A stretch of DNA of 64,000 nt from Corythucha ciliata (Eukaryota; Arthropoda; Insecta; Hemiptera; Tingidae). The stretch spans positions 16,244,001 to 16,308,000 of the forward strand of contig CM075941.1 in the NCBI GenBank assembly GCA_038030265.1, written 5' to 3'. Below the pieces are notes generated by a model. It made no database searches. It was not told where the DNA came from and saw nothing but the letters and a program-made list of their open reading frames with translations. The translations under genes and the position numbers were made by a program. Shown in pieces: positions 48,574-58,345 of this stretch (position 1 is its first letter; every line of letters starts with the position of its first letter).

Positions 48574-49019
48574 AATAGTGAAATCGACCGAAACAAACTA
48601 AATCGCGAGTAACACTCAGTGTGAGCCACAATCGGAGAGCACTGGCGGGCCGGAATGTGTTCGAAGTAAATAAATAAATTGAGACCGGAGATCAATAACT
48701 CTTAGCGGTAATTATAGATGAATTAAGTAGAATCTCACCTGTCGGACCAACAAAGAGCGTCATCTCGGTATCTGAAACAGAAGTAAATTATTATTAACGG
48801 TGGGACTTCATATGCTGCCGTGCTTTGCCCCAAAACACGAAAATATAATTTCCGAAATTCTAAGAAGGTAATTGAGCCAATTGATACAAATCACAGGAAA
48901 AGTAGCAGTTTTTTTTCTCCCACCAACAGCGTGTTTTAACCTAAAACAATCCATATTTAGCCCATTCGCATGTAAACCACCAAAATTGAGTGCCTCCGTT
49001 CTGTGGACTGACGCTCGCC

Positions 49020-50125
49020 ACTTTTGAGACGTGAAAATGCCTCCAAAAACCTTTATAATTAGCGCTTTTTCTCAAGTTTGGTTTAACGTTTTATCAAGGA
49101 ACCGCAAAGGCCATCCGCATAGGCCTCTTCTTTACTGTTCATACGCGTTTTTTCTAAATTTTCCTCCAATAATAGCACATTAGCGCTTTACCTCAATTTT
49201 AGCCGTAAAATGGTCTCTAGAAACCCCGAATCAACACTCTATCTGGATTATAGACACAAATGATGGTTTTTGCCCGATTTTAACCGCAAATTATCCCCTT
49301 TTCTCGATTTTAGCCACGAATTGGAGCCTTTCAGCCGCATTTGACCGCAAATAAGCAATTTTTCTCATTTTGTTCCCCCCGCGGATTTAACCCGAAAACA
49401 GCTTTTTAGCGCTTTTTCACTATTTTAGTCACGAATGAGCGCTTGTCCTTAGTTTCAGACGCGCACAAACGCTCGTTTTCAATTTTAGTTACGAATTACA
49501 GCTTTTCCACCATTTTATAGGCTGCGAATAAGCGAGTTGTTCACTTCCAGTCGTGAGTTAGCATTTTTCTTCATTTTAACCGTTTTTTCTCAATTTTAGC
49601 CGCGAATTTGACAGCTGTGTTTTAGCGCTTCTCCTTTATTTCAGTAGCGTATATTTTTTAATTATATTTATATTCTACTATATGAAAAATATACGGTAAA
49701 TAATTATTTATTAACATTTTTTCTTTATTTTACTACTGAATCAGCGTTAGATATATGTATTCTTTCTTCATTTTCGCTGTGAATAAGCATTTTTTCTTAA
49801 TTTCAGCCGTGAATTAGCACTTTTCCCCTATGCTAGCCGTGAATCCGAGCTTTTTTCTTTAATTTTAGCAGAAACTGAGCTGGTACCCAGCGTTTTTCTC
49901 AAGTCTCCTCGCGAATTTTCATTTTTACCCCGTATTCGCCGCTTTAGCCGCCCCATGTTAGCTAATATACGAAGTGGTCTCCAGAAACCGCGGATCGGCG
50001 TTTTCACAATTCCAGCTGCGAATTAGCTATTTTTCACATTTTTAGCCGTGAATTAGCGCTTGTTCTCTATTTTAGACACGAATGAACGCTTTTTTTTTTT
50101 TAATTTTAGTCACACAAATATTGGC
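49020..50125 (+). repeat. Family A array
   Basis: About 35 units, with ATGCCTCCAAAAACC (49,037), AATAGCACATTAGCGC (about 49,172), TGGTCTCTAGAAACC (49,210), CCGAAAACAGC (about 49,391) and GTGGTCTCCAGAAACCGCGG (49,974) variants. An AT-rich insertion lies at about 49,650-49,745. The gap 48,574-49,019 before it is non-array. Confidence 0.85.
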
Positions 50126-50156
50126 GTTTTCTCGGAAGTTTTATATGCATCACGGA

Positions 50157-50423
50157 CTTGTCCAACCAGTCAGTTCAGTCTCCTTTTCACCTTCTCATCC
50201 ATCCATGAACATTAAACAAATTAAATCCACTTATTGCGCATCTTTAAGCTTTTCGGGGGCATCTTCCGTATTGCGGCCCGGGGGACAGCGTAGCCTCGCA
50301 CCTGCGTTACTGACTCAATGGACTTCTGAAGTCGACTTTTCCATCTTTTAGCTTTTCAGTGACCTCCTATGGCTCTAATGGGCGGCCCGCCCGGGACCGG
50401 GTCGTCCTCCTCGCTGACCTCGG
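50157..50423 (+). repeat. Shared 3' tail of a family A array (copy 3)
   Basis: Follows the A array. Landmarks in the same order as 14,987-15,135: TTGTCCAACCAGTC, CTCCTTTTCACC, CCATGAACATTAAAC, CTTTAAGCTTTTCGGGGGC, then CCTCCTCGCTGACCTCGG. This copy has about 120 bp of extra GC-rich sequence before the last landmark. Confidence 0.65.
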
Positions 50424-50516
50424 TATATATGCTATAATATACTGACTGCGTAAATCGCCAATCCGTTCCTCTAAATGACCCCTCTCCCTCACTCATCAAC
50501 TCCACCCATTACACTA

Positions 50517-50730
50517 AAAACTGAAAGTCGTCGGCCTCGGATAATTCCACAAAATTTGAGTCACTTTATAGGGAGTAATTTTAAAATTGTTAATGAAACC
50601 GATAAAACCTGGTGAATGACACTGTAAACCCCAAAATTTAGCGCCGCAGTCCCAGGAATTGACCCCGCCAATTTATTATCAAAAAAGTGAAAGTTTTCAG
50701 GCCTCAGATCATACAAATTTTGAGTCTTTG
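50517..50730 (+). repeat. Direct repeat pair of ~48 bp
   Basis: AACTGAAAGTCGTCGGCCTC...AATTTGAGTCACTT at about 50,518-50,566 recurs at 50,684-50,731 as AAGTGAAAGTTTTCAGGCCTC...TTTTGAGTCTTTG. Spacing is about 166 bp. Its function is unknown. Confidence 0.6.
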
Positions 50731-50734
50731 CTGC

Positions 50735-53700
50735 TGTAGTACCATGGTAGGTGAGGGAGTTGTCTTTTTTTCAATAAAAAAAATAAAAAGTAGAATGAAA
50801 CAGACATGCAGGACAGACGCGCGGATTGATGGAACGGCACCGCTAAGTTTATGGCGTTGAGTTGGTATAGTCGGGTTGGTGGGGAAGGGAGGCTGGTGAC
50901 TTGTTTTCGTTCCATTGACCATATAGACAGTTTTGCTGCATTCTCACGTGGCTCGTTATTCTGTACGAAAAAAAAAAAAAAAAACAGCAAAAACAACAAA
51001 ACACACACACAAAAGTGCGGTAGAGTCCGTAGAGTGGATTTTATCGGCAATTTCTTTTATTTGTTTAAAAGCCCTTCATCTTTGGAAGAAAAATATATTT
51101 TTATTGAAAATGGCCGCGAGTCGTGTATATTTTTTATTTTTTGAGGTTAAAATAAGTAGCTATAGCGCTCGATAATTTTTTAGAGGAATAAAAAGAAGAT
51201 CCCCCCCTCCAGCCACCTTCCCATCTCCTAAGAAACATACGCGTGATTGTTGGTGGTCCCTTCCCAAAGTTATAATGCGTGTCGTATAGGACAAATCTTT
51301 TCGCCTCCCAGAGTCTTAATAATAATTCTTTCGGGCAACAAGTGTTTCTGACATGACACACACAGAACACAGAAGGTGTTTGAAAAACTGGGGCCCTTTT
51401 CTTGAGGCTATTAATCTAGTCGTCCCCCCCTTCCTCGTCCTTACCACTACCTAACTTGGCATCCTTGAAACCAAACTCCTCCCTGTTGGGGTTTGTGTAT
51501 GTAATGGAGGAAATATAAATAAATAAATTTAAAAACGGGAAATTTACGTTTTCCGGGGGGTCAACATATCAGATGTGGATTCCATAGTTCCACTGACCTC
51601 CTCCGCCTCTCTCCACAGTCAGGCCTTGAACGTCGGAAGCGAAATAACTGTTAGGACTTCACTGGCTATCATCTCTATTGAAGTATAAACGTTCGAATTT
51701 TCGTTAGCAGGCCTTTTTTGAAAATGCATTTCCCCAAACACCATTGTTGGTGGAAGGGGAAGGGGGAGCTGGTATTCGTTTTGCGGTTAGAAGGCCTCAC
51801 AGAAAAAAAAAAATATGTCTACACCTTCAAATTATTGCGGTTTCCTAAGACCCTCCCTATCTGGAATTGACGAATGGATCGTTGTAACAGGTGGAGGGGG
51901 GGGGGGTAAATACTATCAGTCAGAAAAAAAGAAGATCGTCGTCATCCCCCGCCGATGGAGGAGGACTATTGTCCTCTTAATGGAGCGAGTCTTTACGGGC
52001 TTGGATTTCTCAGAACATCTAGACATACAGGTTTTTCCTGTGAGTTAAATCTTCGTACGCGTCTCTTACACGTTGCACACGCACTGTGTTGCTTTTTTGG
52101 CGTCGGTGTGGGGGCGGGGGAGGTATTATTAGCTGTCCTCCTTTTTGTTAAAAGTTTTTTTTCCCCTATCCTTGAGTGGAAACTGTAACCGATCCAGATT
52201 CCACTATTTACGAAATACGAGTCGTTTACTGTGTCTCTACATATAGTCTGAAATGGCATAAAATTCCAATCTTTAAAGGGGTGATTTACAGGAATTCTTG
52301 TTAGAGATTGTTGCAACCGTGAAGTTTCTGCAACTTCGCGTTCTTTCTATTGGAAAGGCGAAGACCATCACGAGGTGACAGCCTCCCTCAATGCTCCACA
52401 TATTTGAACAATTTTAAACTAAAACCATGCATAAAAGCATAATGTGTGAGTCGAAGAGTGGAAAAAAAGAGAAAAAGGAACCGTGTTGTTCCAGTGACTT
52501 AAATAAATCAACTCGCCTTTTGGAACATCCTTCGAGGCACAGAGCTTGGCGCTCATTACAACCGTCCCATGTCCTCCCTGCCCAAAGCGACCAACGACGA
52601 TCATTTTTTTTTTTTTTTTTTTTTTCGCGAAACCACCCATCCTTCATGATTGGCGCGGGGAGAAGGGGAGGGGGAGTCACCCGCGATCTCCTTGTCTAAT
52701 TGAATAGCCATGTTCGCGACTGATAAAAGCCTTTTTGTACAACCTTTTCATTCAAACACACATACACACGCCTCGAATCGGAGTCCCCCTTCGTCGCCGC
52801 CCCTCCACCGACGCCGCACCATCTTCTCGCTTTCTTATCAACGAAAGCAGCCCCATCTTCACCAGTCAATGAGGAACGAAGTTATTTAAAACGGCACATA
52901 ATTATTTAGTTCCAGACTCGTCTTCGGTGGTGGAATAAATGAGAATCGCCCCATTCGACCAGTAAGAACATTGAGCCTGTCAACGGGAAATCAATTTGTC
53001 ATTTCGTTAATAAAAAGTTAAGAGTTTTCTCGAGAATAGAAGAAAAAAAAAACGAGATTTGATATTGAAAGCGACGTTTACTATGGAGGTGGCGCAAAAA
53101 CGCGTGGAGGATGGTGTTGTATGGGGGAAGGGGGTTCTCGCGAATGGGCATCTCCACTTTATGAATAATAGATAGATCACTTTTTTTCGTGTCTTTTTAT
53201 ACACATCTCTTCAGCAGGAGTCGTAATTTATAACGTCCACTGGTTTTCCTATTTGAAACGAGTGGGGTTTGACTGACAGCGATTGTTATTGAACTGGCCA
53301 AGGAAAAGGAATTGGTAGAGGCAAGGCATTAGAAAAAAAAAAAAAAAAAATCGAGAAATTACAGTCTCTAGGACGTTGCCGTAATCGAAAGAACAGGTTA
53401 CCGAGCGTACATCTGTAGGGGCGTTCTCATCACTGCAAATTGACGGTATACCAAAGAGAAACCGGCTTGATTGTCCATAAGGAAAAGATCTCCCCCCCCC
53501 CTCCCAACCTTCCGACCACCATATAGAACGTCTTCCCGTAAACACATGCGACCGCAGGTATTACCGCGCGCTATTCGACCCGGTGAACCGCGTCTCAAAG
53601 GGGCGGATCCCTCGCTCGCTCTGAAGCCACGATGTTGAGAGCCGCGATCACTGACTGCCAATACCAGAAAATATTGGGAGTGTGATCCAAACACGTTAAA

Positions 53701-54480
53701 ATTGTCCTCAACCCCCCCCCCCCATTCAAACCACACAAAATAAGGTTGGAAGAAACTATTACATTTGTTTTTTTGTTTTTTTAAACTGCTGCTTGAAACA
53801 AAATCATTCCCTTGATGGAAAGAAGTCGTTCCCTGTGGGTAAACAAGAAGCACGCCGCCTTAAAAAAAGATTCAACTCACAGCGAAACAGCCAGAGAAAT
53901 AGAACAAAAGAAGAAAGAATAAGAAGAAAAAGAAAAAAAAAAATGAAGCACCAGACGTGAAAGACGGGGCAAAGAAGAAGTTTTTAAAATTAAAAACCGA
54001 TGTTTAAAGCTTATTTGTGTCATCCCAAGTATATAAGGGCACACGTCAAAGGGGGACACCTTATCTTGTTCGATCAAAAATGCAGCACCAGTCGTCTATT
54101 TTACTTTGAAAACGAATAGCGCCAAGGTACGATGAGACTGTAATGAAAGAAAATAAGAAATGGGCATACAATTTTAAAAAGGCGTTTATCGCGCTAATTA
54201 TGGTCATTTCATTACCCGCCGGAACGCCCGTGTGGCATTAATTTAAAATAATTATTCGAATTGTTAAACGAATCGGCGTGCCTTCCTCGCATCGTGAAAC
54301 AGGGCTGTGCTATTTTTTTATGGGCGCCTCCATTGAGAAAAGATGTTTGTCGCCATAATCATGAGTTGGGGCGGGCGGAGCACATTCCATTCTGCGGATT
54401 AGGCACTCACGCAGCACCCAATTTCACGGTTTCCCCTAAGAACCGATTCCTTATTATTTGTCTCCACAAAAAAAAGTAAT
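50735..54480. other. Non-array DNA, no gene recognised
   Basis: Holds G11 (51,896-51,906), a T22 run near 52,604-52,625, C10 (53,492-53,501) and C12 (53,712-53,723). The 151-codon minus frame at 53,398-53,853 spans a poly-C run and has no known domain. A minus-strand peptide near 52,500-52,602 has a GQGGHGTV word (see rejected items). Confidence 0.5.
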
Positions 54481-54540
54481 TCCACCGGTTCGGCTCTTTC
54501 ACAAACCAAATTCTGCGGATCTGGCTCGCAGCGGCCGGGA
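54480..54540 (-). repeat. Family C remnant, minus orientation
   Basis: Two units in complement form (GGTTCGGCTCTTTCACAAAC, AATTCTGCGGATCTGGCTC). Confidence 0.5.
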
Positions 54541-54689
54541 GAATATTCGAGGGAAGAAGACTTAATGGAGCCCTTTCACAGAACCCCCCCCCCTTCCACA
54601 AACTGTTCCATTATACCGCTATAGTGCCACATATTTTAAACCACAAAAACGGTCCAATCACACCGCATCTCCAAACGACAGAAAAGTAC

Positions 54690-54915
54690 TCACCACTGTG
54701 AAGCTTCAAACCACAGCAAAGCTCCTAACCTCAGAAAAGCTCAAAACCACAGCAAAGTACCAAACCACAGCAAAGTACCAAACCACAGCAAAGATGAGAA
54801 CCGCAGCGAAATTTTCACCGACAGCAAAGCTACAAACTACAGTCAAACTACTAACTTCTGTTAGTAGGCCCAACCACAAGCTCTAACCACAGCAGAGCTT
54901 CAACCACCGTCTAGA
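54690..54915 (+). repeat. ~18-bp tandem array, family E
   Basis: About a dozen units of AAACCACAGCAAAGYWCC. Three consecutive copies near 54,740-54,795 are nearly identical and the rest are diverged. The 18-bp period keeps a frame open (54,698-54,886), giving repeats of a KYQTTA-type hexapeptide; I regard that as incidental. The same family in reverse orientation ends the window. Confidence 0.85.
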
Positions 54916-55049
54916 TTTCCAACGTCTATACGCCCCGAGTGGGCCTAGCGGAAACGATCACAGTGCCCCCTTCCTCTCGACAGGGCTGCCAACATCCATC
55001 GGGCCCCCCGCCCATCAACCCTGGAAAAACAAATAATATAATTTTTACG

Positions 55050-55649
55050 TTGCGCTAAATTGTGGCCTTGCCTAAATTTTGGCCCACTAACTTGACTCTG
55101 GGAAACGCGTTTTCTAAATTTCAACTGAAAACTAGCTGTTTATCTCAGTTTCAGCCGCGTATTTGCGTGTTTTCTCACATAGATATACCCATAGATAGAT
55201 TAGCCCCTCACATAGATAAATTAGCGATTTTCCTAGATTTTTTGTCGCAAATCTGGACTTTTTGTCAAAATTTTTGACGCAAATAATTTCTTGATTTTAC
55301 CTACGAATTGCCGTTTTTACTTTATTTTACCAGTGAATTAGCGAATTTTCTAAAATTAATCTGTCAAAATCCGTTTTTCCCCATTCGCGGGCAAATGGAA
55401 GCGAATGAGCGCTAATCTCAATTTTAGCCGGGAATTAGCGAGTTTTCCCAGTTTTAGCTGTTAGTAATTATAGCGAATTTTCTCAAATGTATCCGTAAAT
55501 TAGCGTTTATTATCAATTTTATTAGCGTATAGCATTTTTTCTCAATTTTAAGCGTGAATTATTGTTGTTGTTTTTTTTTTTTTCTACTTCTTAGCCATGC
55601 GATAAGCACTTTTGTCTCCATTTCAGCCGCGAATTTGCACTAATTAATC
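55050..55649 (+). repeat. Family A array, left part
   Basis: About 18 units, interrupted at 55,650 by a hAT-like element and resuming at 56,984. Confidence 0.8.
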
Positions 55650-55876
55650 TAGTGTTGGGCTCTGATCAATTGACCGCGGTCAATTGACAATTTTGACCGG
55701 TCAATTGACAGGAAAGATTTTGACCGGATTTTGACACGGTCAAAATCTACACTACTAAAATGAAGAAAAAGAGCTAATTCACACCTAAAGTTGAAACAAA
55801 GCCCTAATGTATACGGCAAAAATTAAGAAAAAAACGAGAACTACACAAAAGACGTGGCGACAACATATTCAATTTC

Positions 55877-56248
55877 AAGCTTTTTGTGTCGAAATATAAA
55901 GTTATTTCGGACTTGTATTAAACAACAGTGACATGGTGCTTTGTATGTCGTGAGAAAAAGAAACCGCCACGGAGCGGGAATCGAACTCGGACACCGTGTC
56001 ACCGTATATCCGGTACCTACGGGAAATCGGGACCGAGCAAACAAAACGTGGTGTTGTCGTGAGGGGGAGAGATAGCCCGGAGTTGAGTAGTTCCTGGTCG
56101 CCGCGGTGTCTCGGTGGTCTGAGAGCCGTACCGGAGCGATACCGATATACGGAGGTACCGGATATACGGTGATACGGTGTCCTGGTTCGATTCCCGCTCC
56201 GTGGCGGTTTCTTTTTCTCACGACATACAAAGCACCATGACACTGTTG
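55877..56248 (-). mobile_element. Inverted-repeat, tRNA-like retroposon insertion (372 bp)
   Basis: Flanked by the 12-bp direct repeat ATATTCAATTTC (55,865-55,876 and 56,249-56,260). The body contains arms of about 100 bp in inverted orientation (about 55,924-56,030 and 56,140-56,248), outermost word CAACAGTG. Each arm holds a Pol III B-box-like word: GAGTTCGATTCC on the minus strand of the left arm and GGTTCGATTCC on the plus strand of the right arm. The centre has an A-box-like TCTCGGTGGTCTGAGAGC. The minus strand carries an extra 47-bp tail. This suggests two fused tRNA-derived SINE copies head to head, or a foldback element. The sequence is too diverged to be a functional tRNA. Confidence 0.55.
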
Positions 56249-56436
56249 ATATTCAATTTCGTTAATTTTCAGTCCACAGCTCCCTTGTTGAGAGGTTAGA
56301 GTACCAAAAGTTTCTGGAACTGTAATGGGAGCGGGTAAACAGGTACTCGTACCATCGAGTCATATTTCAGTTTTTCCTCATTATCCCGGTCCCCACATTA
56401 AGCAGTGAGTCAACGCAGTGAGTAGGACCGCGTAAC

Positions 56437-56623
56437 CAGGGGCATACCTAGAAATCCTTCCGGAGGGGGCGATTCCGGCAGTCCGCAGCCTACTAAGGAC
56501 TTGCGGGGGACGGGTATTGTAATGAATGCCCTTCGTATTGCTGGGATTTCGCAAAAACTTAGCTAAAAACGGCCTCCCGGAGGGGGCGATCCACCTATCG
56601 CCCCCCTTCTGGGTACGCCACTG
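56437..56623. mobile_element. hAT-type MITE, 187 bp, with exact 8-bp TSD
   Basis: Flanked by CGCGTAAC on both sides (56,429-56,436 and 56,624-56,631). The left end begins CAGGGGCATACCTAGAA; the complement of the right end begins CAGTGGCGTACCCAGAA. A GCCTCCCGGAGGGGGCGAT word near the right end mirrors CCTTCCGGAGGGGGCGATT near the left. CAGTGGCG-type tips with 8-bp duplications are typical of hAT MITEs. It is nested in the 55,650-56,975 element. Confidence 0.9.
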
Positions 56624-56983
56624 CGCGTAACAATGAGTATCCTGAGTATCTGACAAAATTTGCCACCGCTTTTTCTCTCAAAAAAAGTTTGTGTCATAAA
56701 TCGTTTCGTTTCCTTTATAGGTGGCACGGAAAAATTAGTAAAAAGACCAATATCAAAAAACTTTTTTTTCTTTGGCAGATTGATTGATTTTAGTTTGTGT
56801 AGTTTTCTTCCTGGAAGAGTTTGACAGTGATTGATGCACAAACGCACCTTGCTTATCCCGAAATGTATCCTAATTTGGTGTGAAAAAGATTTTGACCGGA
56901 ATTTGACCGGTCAAAATTGTCAAATTCTGGTCAATTGACCGGAAAAGATTTTGACCGGTCAAATGCCCAACACTAAATTAATC

Positions 56984-57065
56984 AGCGAATTAACTTATTT
57001 CTCCGTTTAGCTGCGAATCTTTATCTCAATTTTAGCAGGGATTTAGTATTTTTTTGCACAGTTTC
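56984..57065 (+). repeat. Family A array, right part
   Basis: Two to three A units continuing the array interrupted by the hAT-like element. Confidence 0.7.
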
Positions 57066-57081
57066 AACCAATTTGGTGGGT

Positions 57082-57121
57082 CTGCCTCCTTAAATCAATT
57101 TTTGCCTCCTTAAATCAATTT
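57082..57121 (+). repeat. 20-bp tandem doublet
   Basis: TGCCTCCTTAAATCAATTT occurs twice in a row at the A/F array boundary. Confidence 0.8.
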
Positions 57122-57124
57122 GCA

Positions 57125-58345
57125 AATTTAAAACCAGAAAATGTCCTGACAGAAATTTTAGTGGCAATTATCAGTGAAATTGGTTTGGTCTTGATTATAG
57201 CAAAATTGCATGTTCCTGGTCTTTAATTTCGCGAATTTGATTCTGCAAATTCGCGAAATTATAGACATTCAGCGCCAAGCATTGAGTTTGCAATTATTGG
57301 GTTCTAAATTGAGCGAAATTTCTTAGTTTAGACATTTAATGGTTCCCTGGCTGAACATCCGCGATATTGCAAGTTTTTGATCTTAGTTCTCGCAAAAATG
57401 CCAGTTGCGAGTCTTAATTCTGGAGCAAATGCAAACTTTAAGTCAGCAAAATTGTAAGTTATGGGGCGTAACATCGTATAAATTGCAAGTTTCGGGCTTA
57501 AATTTTTGTAAAGTTGAAAGTTTGCAATTGTTTTTGTCGGCTCAGACCACGGGCTAGCCAGCCACGACGGATGGTGGTGGCTGCGGCGTCGAAGGCTGAC
57601 AAGGATGCCTTTACCTCTCCCGACATTGCAATACTTTGCTCCACTGATGACTGAAAATTCGCGAAATTGCGAATTTCAGCCGTTTTTACCACATTGTTCC
57701 CCTGGGCAAAGGAAGTAGGATGTTTTTTTTTTAGCAACTGTGGACCCTGGGCTAGTCGGCCCCGACTGCGCCAATACCCTGACCCCTGACGATTAGCCGT
57801 GTAATTGCAACATTTATAGGGATTAACATTTTTGTGAGTTTGCAAGTTCGGGTCCTTTACGTTAAATTACAAGAGTCCTGGCTGAATATCCGTGAAATTG
57901 AAAGATTTTGGTCTTAGTTTAAGCAAAATTGCGTGATTTTGTGCTTTTTCGAGTTGACGGATCCAACAGGATAGCCGGCTTCATTGAGCTCGGAACCTGA
58001 CGAATTGCCAGGGAATTAGAAGTTCCACGGCCCTGCGATATCCACTGCAATGCGGGTCTTAAATCCTTCGAAAATTCAAGTTTTGAGGTCTTAATTTTTA
58101 ATTTAAGAATAAAATTGCAGGTTTCGGAGCTTTTTTGTAGCAGCGAACGGCCGCAAACCTGAAATTGGAAATTTCCTGGCGGATTATTCACGGGATGGAT
58201 AATTTTGGTTCAGGGAAATTGGAAGTTTAGGGTTTTTAATTCAAGAAAAATTTTGCCATTTTCTGGGACTAATTTGTGGCGGTGAAACGCAGGCTGGCCC
58301 ACCCACCAGCCCCAGGAATTCCAAGGGGCTCTGGAAGGTGACCCT
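57125..58345 (+). repeat. Degenerate ~30-bp array, family F, with recurrent linker
   Basis: About 30 units around GCGAAATTGCAAGTTT then TGGGTCTTAATTT. A GC-rich linker recurs four times at about 57,535, 57,735, 57,950 and 58,268. Its versions contain GGGCTAGCCAGCC, GGGCTAGTCGGCC, GGATAGCCGGC and GGCTGGCCC. Linker plus units form a higher-order repeat of about 200-320 bp. The 115-codon minus frame (57,498-57,845) runs through this. Confidence 0.8.

Larger units (their letters stand above)
55650..56975. mobile_element. Non-autonomous hAT-like element, 1,326 bp, with exact 8-bp TSD
   Basis: Flanked by AATTAATC on both sides (55,642-55,649 and 56,976-56,983). The left end begins TAGTGTTGGGCTCTGATCAA; the complement of the right end begins TAGTGTTGGGCATTTGACCG. 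The subterminal regions on both sides are packed with TCAATTGACC, TTTTGACCGG and GGTCAAAAT words in both orientations. No transposase is encoded. The interior carries a few minus A units (about 55,760-55,840), an inverted-repeat insertion (55,877-56,248) and a separate small hAT MITE (56,437-56,623), so this is a three-level nest inside an A array. Confidence 0.9.

Noticed and set aside
52500..52602. Minus-strand peptide with a GQGGHGTV word resembling a protein-kinase glycine-rich loop
   Set aside because: The word fits GxGxxGxV, but no VAIK-type lysine motif follows, no clear donor or acceptor sites bound it and it starts right after a poly(A) tract. Most likely chance.
53398..53853. 151-codon minus-strand frame with some protein-like stretches
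   Set aside because: It spans a C12 and a C10 run and cannot be tied to a known family; splice-site candidates are not convincing.
54698..54886. Frame encoding repeated KYQTTA-like hexapeptides
   Set aside because: It is produced by the 18-bp family E tandem array; there is no promoter, signal peptide or conserved flank.
56080..56215. Functional tRNA gene suggested by a GGTTCGATTCC B box
   Set aside because: The T stem does not pair well, the A-to-B distance is long and no consistent cloverleaf can be drawn; it is better explained as a SINE-type relic.
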